Part shown: positions 6,997 through 14,192 of the stretch, in pieces
Numbering within the stretch: the stretch's first letter is position 1
Layout: each line of letters opens with the position of its first letter
DNA from: Bacteroidales bacterium
Lineage (GTDB): Bacteria > Bacteroidota > Bacteroidia > Bacteroidales > P3
Direction of reading: 5' to 3'
Assembly (NCBI GenBank): GCA_017647065.1
Contig: JAGCLI010000099.1
Location: 1-14,192 of the forward strand
Length of the DNA: 14,192 nucleotides
Made by a program: the position numbers and the translations under genes
Notes under the pieces: model-generated
The model's database searches: none
The model's input: the letters and a program-made list of their open reading frames with translations, nothing else
What the model was told of the DNA's origin: nothing

Positions 6997-8895
6997 ATGG
7001 CAGAAAACTACATAACACTTGAAAATATAAGCAAGAGTTTTGGAGAAAAAGAACTTTTTTCTTCCATTGGATTTGGAATAAACAAAGGACAAAAAATTGC
7101 ACTTGTAGCAGAAAATGGCAGTGGAAAGACTACCCTTCTTAAAATCATAGCTAATAAAGAAAATGCTGACAACGGATTGGTTTCTTTCCGAAAAGGAATC
7201 ACTGTTTCTTATCTTGAACAACACCCTTTGCAAAATGAAACATCTACAATAATTGATGTATTATTCAACTCATCAACTCCTTTGATGAGAACTGTAAAGC
7301 GCTATCAACAAGCACTACTTAATAGCACAAAATATGCAAATCAAGACTCCGAAAAAGAACTAAGTGATGCTATTTCTGAGATGGATTGTCAAAACGCTTG
7401 GAACTACGAAAGTCAAATAAAAGAAATCTTAGGAAAATTAAACATTACTGACCTTACAAAAAACGTTTCTACGCTTTCAGGAGGAGAAAGAAAAAAGGTT
7501 GCTTTATGTGCAACTCTTATTAGCAAGAGTGAAGTTTTGCTTTTAGATGAACCAACTAACCATTTAGACATAGAAATGATAGAATGGTTAGAAGAATATC
7601 TCAACACAGCCAATCAAAGTATTTTATTTGTATCTCACGATAGATATTTTATAGATAAAGTCAGCACAGATATATATGAATTAGACAGAGGACAGATTTG
7701 TAAATATGAAGGCAAATTTGATTATTATTTAGAGAAGAAAGCCGAACGTCAACAACAAGAATCTGTAACCCTCGCCAAAGCAAAGAATCTATATAAAAAA
7801 GAATTAGAATGGATACGTCGAATGCCACAAGCACGAGGTACTAAATCACGAGCGAGAATTGAAGCATTCAACGAATTAAAAGAAACAATATCTGCTCCAA
7901 CTCCCACACAAAGTGCAGAATTAACTGTTAAAGCACAAAGAATTGGTGGAAAAATTTTAGAAATAAATAACATAAACAAATCGTTTGGCGAAAAGCAAAT
8001 AATCAATGACTTTTCTCACATCTATAAAAAAGGAGATAAAATCGGCATAATAGGGAAAAATGGATGTGGAAAGACCACTTTTTTGGATATTATAACAGAA
8101 AAAATAAAACCTGATTCAGGAAAAGTAACGCTTGGACAAACAATAAAAATAGGGTATTACACACAAAATCCACCAGCAGAAAAATCTGATACAAAGGTTA
8201 TTGATATTGTAAAAAAAATTAGCGAACATATTCTATTAGCAGACGGAACTGCAATGGGAGCAAGCCAATATCTCACTCATTTTGGAATACCTCCTTTTAA
8301 GCAACATACACATTATGGAAATCTTTCAGGAGGAGAAAAAAGGCTTTTAAACCTTTTGTGTATTCTTATTTCAAATCCTAACTTCCTTATACTCGATGAG
8401 CCAACAAATGATTTGGATATTTACACTCAAATGAAACTTGAAACATTTCTTGAACAATATCAAGGATGCTTAATGGTAGTTTCTCACGATAGACACTTCC
8501 TTGACAGAATTGTTTCTCAATTATTTGTTTTTAGACCAGAAGGAAAAATCAAGGAATTTCCAGGGAATTATAGCGATTACCTGATTAAAGAAAAAGAAGA
8601 AAATAAACAAAAGAAACTTTCCGAAGAAAAAACAGACAAACCCATTGTTACAAAACGAAAAGACTCTCAAACAAAAATAAAACTCACTTATAAAGAACAA
8701 AAAGAGAAAGAGTCAATCGAAGAATTACTTCCAACGTTAGAAGAACGCAAACATACCATTGAACGACAACTCTCCTCAGGAGAATTAACCAATGAAGAAT
8801 TATTATTAACCACACAAGAATATCAAAATCTCATAGAAGAAATAAATCAAAAAGAAGAAAGGTGGTTAGAACTTTGCAGTAAAGAGCAAGAATAG
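6997..8895 (+). CDS. ABC-F family ATPase, Uup-like, with C-terminal coiled coil
   Basis: ABC-F proteins are soluble twin-ATPases that act at the ribosomal E site rather than in transport. The 632-residue protein has two ABC domains. Domain 1 has Walker A AENGSGKTT (38-46), signature LSGGE (160-164) and Walker B with D184/E185. Domain 2 has Walker A GKNGCGKTT (353-361), LSGGE (443-447) and D467/E468. The inter-domain linker carries WIRRMPQARGTKSRAR from residue 272, as in Uup-type proteins. A Lys/Glu-rich coiled-coil tail from about residue 530 corresponds to the Uup C-terminal domain. In Walker A 1 the first Gly is Ala, a mild variant. There are no membrane segments. Its TAG stop directly abuts the mutS2 ATG. 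Confidence 0.93.
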   Translation: MAENYITLENISKSFGEKELFSSIGFGINKGQKIALVAENGSGKTTLLKIIANKENADNGLVSFRKGITVSYLEQHPLQNETSTIIDVLFNSSTPLMRTVKRYQQALLNSTKYANQDSEKELSDAISEMDCQNAWNYESQIKEILGKLNITDLTKNVSTLSGGERKKVALCATLISKSEVLLLDEPTNHLDIEMIEWLEEYLNTANQSILFVSHDRYFIDKVSTDIYELDRGQICKYEGKFDYYLEKKAERQQQESVTLAKAKNLYKKELEWIRRMPQARGTKSRARIEAFNELKETISAPTPTQSAELTVKAQRIGGKILEINNINKSFGEKQIINDFSHIYKKGDKIGIIGKNGCGKTTFLDIITEKIKPDSGKVTLGQTIKIGYYTQNPPAEKSDTKVIDIVKKISEHILLADGTAMGASQYLTHFGIPPFKQHTHYGNLSGGEKRLLNLLCILISNPNFLILDEPTNDLDIYTQMKLETFLEQYQGCLMVVSHDRHFLDRIVSQLFVFRPEGKIKEFPGNYSDYLIKEKEENKQKKLSEEKTDKPIVTKRKDSQTKIKLTYKEQKEKESIEELLPTLEERKHTIERQLSSGELTNEELLLTTQEYQNLIEEINQKEERWLELCSKEQE

Positions 8896-10605
8896 ATGAA
8901 AAGAAAAAATAAACTTGAAGAAAAGTTAGAATTTGAGCAAATACTACAAACTATAAAGACGTATTGTTTGTCTTTATCTGCTGAAAAATTAGTAGATAAA
9001 ATAAAGTTTAGTCGTTCAAAAAAAGAAATAGAAAAAGAACTTGGCTTTGTAGAAGAGTTCCTCTCTATCATACTCTCTAACAAACAATATCCTGCAGAAG
9101 ATTATTTTGATATGTGTGAGGAATTGATTAGAATAAAAATTCCCGGCACTTTCATCTCTCAATCTTCCTTATTTGAACTTTGGCGTTCGCTTAAAACAAT
9201 ACACGCTTGGACTCAATTTTTTGAGCATAACAAAGACTCTTTTCCTCTACTCTCTATTTTGAGTGAGGGTATCTTTATTGATCAAGATATTTTGCGTGAA
9301 TGCAAAAAAATCCTATCAGAAGAAGGAGAAATTTTAGACAACGCATCAGACGAACTTTTTGTTATAAGAGTTGGAATCCGTAGAAAACAAGCAGAAGTAG
9401 AAAAAAGGATTAGAAAACTCCTCACTTTCTCAAAACAACAAGGTTGGACAGCAAATGATGCTGAACTTACAATAAGAAATGGTAGGCCTGTAATTCCTAT
9501 AACTTCTGCAAATAAAAGGAGGCTTCAAGGATTCATTCACGATGAGTCTGCAACAGGGCAAACTTCTTATATAGAACCTGCAGAAGTTGTAGAATTAAAT
9601 AATGAACTAAGAGAATTAGAATTTGCACAAGGACGAGAAATTGTTAAAATCTTAACACAATTTACTGAAAATCTACGACCTATTGCCGATAGTCTTATTA
9701 TTGCTTATAGATTTTTAATACGCATGGATTTTATTCGTGCAAAAGCAAAGTACGCTTTTAAAATCAAAGCAGGAAAACCTATAATCAAAACACAAAGTCG
9801 TGGATTTATTTGGTATGAAGCACGTCATCCTCTTTTAGAGGAGGCTTTGCAAATCAATAAAAAAGATATTGTCCCTCTAAAAATAGAACTTAACGAAAAA
9901 AAGAGAATACTTATCATTTCAGGACCTAATGCGGGGGGGAAATCTGTTTGCTTAAAAACCGTAGGACTTTTGCAATATATGTTGCAATGTGGAATATTAG
10001 TTCCTATGAAGCAGACTTCCGAAGTAATGCTATTCGATAGAATTTTTATTGATATGGGAGATGAACAAAGTATTGAGAATGATTTAAGTACTTATTCATC
10101 TCACCTTTTGAATATGAAGAATCTCACCGAAAAAGCAGACACAAATTGTTTGTTCTTAATAGATGAATGTGGTACAGGTACTGATCCAAGCATAGGAGGT
10201 GCAATTGCAGAAGCTGTTTTAGAAGACTTAGAAGAAAAAGGTGCTTATGGAATAGTTACAACCCATTATTCAAACCTAAAACTCTTAGCAGAAAAACATT
10301 CAACCATAGTAAACGGAGCAATGCTTTTTGATACTAATAATATGAAACCTCTTTTCACTCTTTCAATTGGCAAACCTGGAAGTAGTTTTGCTTTTGAAAT
10401 AGCTAAGACAATAGGACTTTCTCAAAATATTATTGAGGCTGCATCTAAAAAAATAGGACAAGGTTTTGTGGATTTTGAGCAAAGCCTTCAACAATTAGAA
10501 GTTGATAAATTAGAAATCAAAAATAAACAAGAAATAATCAAAGTTCAAGATGAGCTATTGAACGATTTAGTAAATCAATACAAAACTAAACTATCAGAAA
10601 TCTAG
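8896..10605 (+). CDS. mutS2: MutS2 N-terminal and ATPase part, ended by an in-frame TAG
   Basis: MutS2 is a MutS-like ATPase which, with a C-terminal Smr domain, acts on recombination intermediates in some bacteria and on collided ribosomes in Bacillus. This 569-residue part contains the core/clamp helices (about 1-310), Walker A GPNAGGKS (343-350), Walker B with D423/E424 in LIDECGTGTDP, and the downstream THYSNLK motif. It then enters the coiled-coil region and stops at TAG 10603-10605. The frame continues open without shift to 11346. Read across the TAG, the total is about 816 codons, the normal MutS2 length. Walker A is encoded with a run of seven G (9933-9939), odd in such an AT-rich gene. 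Amber nonsense mutation, readthrough or sequence error are all possible. Confidence 0.9.
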   Translation: MKRKNKLEEKLEFEQILQTIKTYCLSLSAEKLVDKIKFSRSKKEIEKELGFVEEFLSIILSNKQYPAEDYFDMCEELIRIKIPGTFISQSSLFELWRSLKTIHAWTQFFEHNKDSFPLLSILSEGIFIDQDILRECKKILSEEGEILDNASDELFVIRVGIRRKQAEVEKRIRKLLTFSKQQGWTANDAELTIRNGRPVIPITSANKRRLQGFIHDESATGQTSYIEPAEVVELNNELRELEFAQGREIVKILTQFTENLRPIADSLIIAYRFLIRMDFIRAKAKYAFKIKAGKPIIKTQSRGFIWYEARHPLLEEALQINKKDIVPLKIELNEKKRILIISGPNAGGKSVCLKTVGLLQYMLQCGILVPMKQTSEVMLFDRIFIDMGDEQSIENDLSTYSSHLLNMKNLTEKADTNCLFLIDECGTGTDPSIGGAIAEAVLEDLEEKGAYGIVTTHYSNLKLLAEKHSTIVNGAMLFDTNNMKPLFTLSIGKPGSSFAFEIAKTIGLSQNIIEAASKKIGQGFVDFEQSLQQLEVDKLEIKNKQEIIKVQDELLNDLVNQYKTKLSEI

Positions 10606-11346
10606 CAAAAAGAAAAAGAAATAATCTATCAAGCAAAATCACAAGCCAAACAAATTCTGCAAGGTGCCAATAAGCAAATAGAAAACACTATAGAAAAAAT
10701 CAAAACTGCAAAAGCAGAGAAACAACTCACAATTCAAGCTCGTCAATATCTTCAACAAGAGGTAAAAACCATAGAAAAAGACCTAAAAGAATTAGAAACA
10801 AAAATACAACAAAAAGAAACCCCTCAAAATCCTCACACAAACATACCTTTTGACACTACTCCACTCTCAGTAGGCGATGTTGTATTATTAGAAGACGGTA
10901 ATAACTATGCTTTAATTAAAGAAATACGTCGCAATAAAGTAGAGGTAGAATGTGGAGAATTGCTATTAACCCTACCTATCAATAAAATACAAAAAGTAAA
11001 CAAACAAATATATTTAAAGCAACAAAAAAATAAAAAATCCGTAAAAGCAAAAAACACTCAACTTAATACTATATTTGACGATATTAACACATTAAGAGCA
11101 CAATTCAGTTATCAATTAGATTTAAGAGGTTGCAGAGCCGATGAAGCTCTTAATAAACTATCAAAACACATAGATCAAGCACGACTGCTTGGCGAAAGTG
11201 AACTTTCAATCCTTCACGGGAAAGGCGATGGAATACTAAAAACAGTTTTAAGAGATTATTTAAGAGAATGTTCCGAAGTAGAAAGTTTCAAAGCCGCAGC
11301 AGTAGAGTTTGGCGGAGAAGGAATAACTAAAATAAAGCTAAGATAA
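10606..11346 (+). pseudogene. mutS2: MutS2 C-terminal part (KOW-like and Smr domains) beyond the in-frame TAG
   Basis: These 246 codons continue the mutS2 frame after the TAG without another stop until TAA at 11344-11346. They encode the rest of a Lys/Glu/Gln-rich coiled coil, a KOW-like segment (LSVGDVVLLEDGNNYALIKE) and an Smr nuclease domain with LDLRG (codons 741-745 counted from the mutS2 ATG) and HGKGDG (774-779). There is no ATG anywhere in this stretch, and the first alternative start is a TTG at 10960, after 118 codons. Independent translation of the full part is therefore unlikely; it needs readthrough or is not made. Preservation of all domain motifs suggests that the stop is recent, suppressed, or an error. 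Confidence 0.85.
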
Positions 11347-11348
11347 AA

Positions 11349-11432
11349 AAACAAAAAGCAAAGAAAAAGTGTCATAAAGCAAAGAAATAATTTTTAAAAA
11401 CAAAGAAAAAAAAGAATAAAACAAAGAGATGA
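11349..11432 (+). repeat. Four-unit 21-base periodic CAAAGA repeat in the leader of the type IX cargo gene
   Basis: The 82-base gap between mutS2 and the next gene is A-rich and contains CAAAGA at 11359, 11380, 11401 and 11422, each exactly 21 bases apart. Flanking A tracts are conserved and the rest is degenerate. The last unit overlaps the ATG at 11429, and a decayed CAAAAA at 11443 continues the register inside the gene. No hairpin terminator or clear TAnnTTTG promoter was seen in the gap. Confidence 0.7.
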
Positions 11433-14188
11433 AAAATATAATCAAAAACACAAAGAAAACGATAGCAATTACCCTATCACTATTATTTGGACTAAACCTC
11501 CAAGCCCAAGTACCAACTGGGGAAAACCTTGATTTTTCAACAGGAGGTTATCAATTTTGGCAAGCAAAGACAGGAACTTATAATGGGACTAGCTCTCAGC
11601 CAATATTTAGCTGGACAACATCTTGGGCAGATCCTACACAAGCCTCTGATGAAGGTGGAAGATTTTTTATAGTCTATAATAACGGAACAGATTCCTATTC
11701 AGCAGGACAACTACCACGCGTTCCAGAAGGATTTACTCACGCTTCTCAAATCAATAACGAAGAAGGAGGGGCTGATTGCTCACAACTTCAATACACAATG
11801 GAAGTAAACTTAGAAAATTGTTTGCTTACCTTTATGTATGCTATGGTTTTGGAAGCTCCAACTCATACAGGCTATCAAAATCCTACGTTCCAAATAGATG
11901 TAATGAGGCATTCACCAGACAATGGTATGATGTTAGAAGAATTAGTTGACCCTTGTGCATTTTTTGAAAAGACATCAACGGCACAATTGCCTTCATTAGA
12001 ACCAACCGTTTGGCATACCTCAGCAACAAATTCAGGTTGGATATGGAGTAATTGGCAACAAATCAAAATCAACCTTGCAAGATACGTAGGAGATAGAATA
12101 ACAATAAGAGTAAGATTAGGAGACTGCGAACCAACAGCACATGGAGGATATGGATATTTCACAGCGAAAGCAGAACCAGCGTTGATTAACACACCAGGAT
12201 GTGCAGGGAATGGCGACACAGTAACCGTTGCCTCAGCACCAGGAGGATTTGAATCATACAAATGGTTTGAAGTAACATCTACATTCCTTTCACAAGATGA
12301 ATTAGCAGACCTTGACGCAAACTCACCCGCATTAAGCGAAGAGCAAAACCTTGTTATCACCGAAGCGATGATGGGAAATGCTCAAGAAAAGTTCTATGCA
12401 GTAAAATTAGTCTCACCAAGAACTCAAACAACTCGTCCAAACTGTGTTGCATACATTACAACAAAAATCAATGACATACGTCCAATCTTCGATAACCTTA
12501 CCTACACACCGCCAACAGCAAACGATCCAGCAGGAAGAGCAATCTTTTTAGTAAATGACGTTCAATCAGCAGCAGCTCCCGTTTATTATCAACAATACGA
12601 CTTTGGAGATGGAACCACACCTATTGAAATAGAATATCAATTCTCAGATGGAGCATACAAATGGTTACCATTAAATGCAGATCAAAACCCTTCTACAACC
12701 TTTGAATACGATGCTACAGGAAGCATTGAAAGAATTATTCATATCTATGCAACAGATGGAGAATATACCTACACACGAACAGCACGTGCTTCTGAAAGTT
12801 TTGAAGAAGATGGTGCAGAATTTTGTGAAAAAAGCGAGACACTACAAGTTATAATACCAAAAACACCTTCCCTATTATTAGAAGGAGATGATGAAATATG
12901 TGTTAATAGTGAAAACACAATAACTGCATCTTCCCCTGATGATGAAAATACAGATACTTTCACATACCAATGGTGGTATAGCACGCAAGATATCTCCACA
13001 GAAGCTCCTATCTTTGAAGGAACACAATACACACAAATCTATACTGAAGAAACAACACTACAAGTAAAAGTAACGGATACGGAAACAGGATATAATCGCA
13101 TAGAAACCTTCACTGTAAAAGTAGAACCTTTTCCTGAAATCACCTTAACAGGAGCAACTAAGCTTTGTATGGGAGAGCAAGCAAATATAACAGCAACAGA
13201 TGCCACAGGAGCAACAGTTGCAATGCAATGGTCTTTTGTTCGACCAAATGAAAATACGGTTATAACCAATCCTTCTACTTCTCCAGTACTTACTTTCACA
13301 CCAACATGTGACACAACTGTTTACTTACTTGCAGAAACAGCTCAAGGATGTTTTGCTTGGAAGAGTATAGATATTTTCATCACAAATCCAGTAGCTCAAA
13401 TATCACGAACAAAAATCTGTGAAGGGGAAAGCGTAACACTAACAGGTAGTTCAGCAGAAACATATAGTTGGGTGGCAGAGCCTGCTGATGCTTCGCTTTC
13501 TCACAATAATCAATCAACCTCTCCTATTACAGTAACACCAACTCAAAGTACAACCTACACAATGCGTGGGTATGGAGAAACAGGCTGTTTCACAGAACGT
13601 ACAGTATCAGTTATAGTATTGCCTTATCCAACTCCTGTAATATCATACTCACCAGGCTATGTAGATGTAGATGATCCTACTTTAGCTCTAAAAGACGAAT
13701 CTCCTAACTCTGCAAGTTCACTTTGGACTTTCTCTGATGGTTCTACATCTAACGCACGTTCTCTAAATCATAGATTTAATGATGTAAGTGGAGATGCAGT
13801 CTATATTCACTTGGAAACTGCTAATGAATTAGGTTGTTCGGATACTACATCTGTCACTGTTCCTATAGAGCTATTTGCTGTATGGGTACCAAATGCTTTC
13901 ACTCCTAATGGAGATGGTGTAAATGATTTATTTTACTTTATCAGTCTTAATCAATTAGAAGATGTAACTTTTGAAATCTTCAATAGATATGGTGAGAGAA
14001 TCCACTCTGCAAGTGCAAAAACATTAGATTCTTCTCTACAAGATGAACTAATCAAAACTTTTGCTTGGGATGGTACTTATAATGGAAATAAAGTCCCAAC
14101 AGGAACATACATTTATCGCCTAACATACAAGCGACTTGGTAATACAAGAGTTTATGATACAACAGGAACTATAAATGTTGTACAATAA
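11429..14188 (+). CDS. Secreted multidomain protein with type IX secretion type B (CHU_C) sorting domain
   Basis: The 919-residue protein has a Sec signal peptide (KNTKK, a hydrophobic core, likely cut after A26 in LNLQA-Q). An N-terminal jelly-roll-like region (about 30-250) ends near GGYGYFTAKAE, a pattern seen in Bacteroidetes surface proteins. It is followed by Ig/PKD-like modules beginning with 'C-G' motifs (for example LCMGEQANIT and KICEGESVTL) and by PKD segments with YDFGDGT and LWTFSDGS. The last 105 residues form the CHU_C / type B sorting domain with PNAFTPNGDGVND from residue 821 and a final GTYIYRLTYKR-type strand. It should be exported by the type IX system and attached to or released from the cell surface. 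No catalytic domain is evident, so adhesin or matrix roles are inference. The gene ends 4 bases before the window end. Confidence 0.93.
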   Translation: MKNIIKNTKKTIAITLSLLFGLNLQAQVPTGENLDFSTGGYQFWQAKTGTYNGTSSQPIFSWTTSWADPTQASDEGGRFFIVYNNGTDSYSAGQLPRVPEGFTHASQINNEEGGADCSQLQYTMEVNLENCLLTFMYAMVLEAPTHTGYQNPTFQIDVMRHSPDNGMMLEELVDPCAFFEKTSTAQLPSLEPTVWHTSATNSGWIWSNWQQIKINLARYVGDRITIRVRLGDCEPTAHGGYGYFTAKAEPALINTPGCAGNGDTVTVASAPGGFESYKWFEVTSTFLSQDELADLDANSPALSEEQNLVITEAMMGNAQEKFYAVKLVSPRTQTTRPNCVAYITTKINDIRPIFDNLTYTPPTANDPAGRAIFLVNDVQSAAAPVYYQQYDFGDGTTPIEIEYQFSDGAYKWLPLNADQNPSTTFEYDATGSIERIIHIYATDGEYTYTRTARASESFEEDGAEFCEKSETLQVIIPKTPSLLLEGDDEICVNSENTITASSPDDENTDTFTYQWWYSTQDISTEAPIFEGTQYTQIYTEETTLQVKVTDTETGYNRIETFTVKVEPFPEITLTGATKLCMGEQANITATDATGATVAMQWSFVRPNENTVITNPSTSPVLTFTPTCDTTVYLLAETAQGCFAWKSIDIFITNPVAQISRTKICEGESVTLTGSSAETYSWVAEPADASLSHNNQSTSPITVTPTQSTTYTMRGYGETGCFTERTVSVIVLPYPTPVISYSPGYVDVDDPTLALKDESPNSASSLWTFSDGSTSNARSLNHRFNDVSGDAVYIHLETANELGCSDTTSVTVPIELFAVWVPNAFTPNGDGVNDLFYFISLNQLEDVTFEIFNRYGERIHSASAKTLDSSLQDELIKTFAWDGTYNGNKVPTGTYIYRLTYKRLGNTRVYDTTGTINVVQ

Positions 14189-14192
14189 AAAA

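Noticed and set aside
7108..7134. Degenerate Walker A (Ala for the first Gly) in ABC-F domain 1 as a dead ATPase
   Set aside because: The catalytic GSGKTT, signature LSGGE and Walker B DE are intact, and similar A-x-N-G-x-G-K-T variants are familiar in Bacteroidetes ABC-F proteins.
493..10605. Genome-wide reassignment of UAG to a sense codon
   Set aside because: Reading TAG as sense would fuse unrelated complete proteins (lipoprotein, ABC-F and MutS2 into one chain), and the next gene begins with a normal ATG and family-typical N-terminus. TAG therefore acts as a stop at those four sites.
10960..11346. Separate Smr-domain gene starting at the TTG codon at 10960
   Set aside because: The start would fall inside the KOW-like domain, the frame is continuous with mutS2, and the upstream 118 codons match MutS2 architecture. 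A GGAG 4 bases upstream is the only support.
11875..12360. Long antisense reading frame of 161 codons opposite the type IX cargo gene
   Set aside because: It has no recognisable domain and lies wholly within a strongly supported gene. It looks like a by-product of that gene's codon pattern, as do the other antisense frames at 12769-13032 and 13039-13314.
1..14192. Plus-strand GC-skew flip suggesting a replication terminus or inversion near 4.5-6.4 kb
   Set aside because: Some lines in the left part are G-rich and some at 6.8, 8.6 and 10.3 kb are C-rich, but other right-hand lines (for example 9001-9060 and 10021-10080) are G-rich again. The signal is gene-specific, and no dif-like site was seen.

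Overview
This window looks like a core-genome segment of a low-G+C member of the Bacteroidetes, probably an anaerobe and probably Bacteroidales. Several features point there: a secreted protein with a type IX secretion 'type B' (CHU_C) C-terminal sorting domain, Bacteroidetes-restricted families (a DUF7935-like protein, a DUF4292 lipoprotein, a 'CCC-motif' DUF4190-like membrane protein beside a DUF2752 protein), A-rich leaders with little Shine-Dalgarno signal, and TAnnTTTG-type promoter boxes. No tRNA, rRNA, CRISPR array, insertion sequence or phage gene was seen, and no gap between genes exceeds about 150 bases.

Layout. 1-154: the 3' end of an unidentified gene. 178-789: two small membrane-protein genes (DUF4190-like, DUF2752). 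798-842: a bidirectional hairpin terminator shared with the convergent minus-strand unit. 862-2510 (minus): rsgA, dtd and a small Cys-rich membrane protein, 4 bases apart. 2511-2662: a divergent promoter region. 2663-11346 (plus): a compact run, probably one operon with gaps of 0-18 bases, containing lepA, the DUF7935-like gene, a DRTGG-domain gene, a HATPase gene, a YqeY-like gene, a DUF4292 lipoprotein gene, an ABC-F ATPase gene and mutS2. 11347-11428: an A-rich leader with a 21-base periodic repeat. 11429-14188: a large secreted type IX cargo protein.

Function. Many of the genes concern ribosomes and translation quality: RsgA (30S maturation), Dtd (D-aminoacyl-tRNA hydrolysis), LepA/EF-4, the YqeY-like protein (related to the GatB tail), an Uup-like ABC-F protein and MutS2, which acts on collided ribosomes in Bacillus. 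The DRTGG/HATPase pair strongly resembles accessory proteins usually found beside electron-bifurcating [FeFe]-hydrogenase genes, but no hydrogenase gene is present here.

The most unusual point is mutS2. A single in-frame TAG at 10603-10605 separates the ATPase half from an otherwise perfectly open C-terminal half (KOW-like plus Smr nuclease domains). That second half contains no ATG at all. In addition, all four genes that end in TAG are followed by a neighbour in the same reading frame. I see no convincing new multi-gene defence or mobile system.
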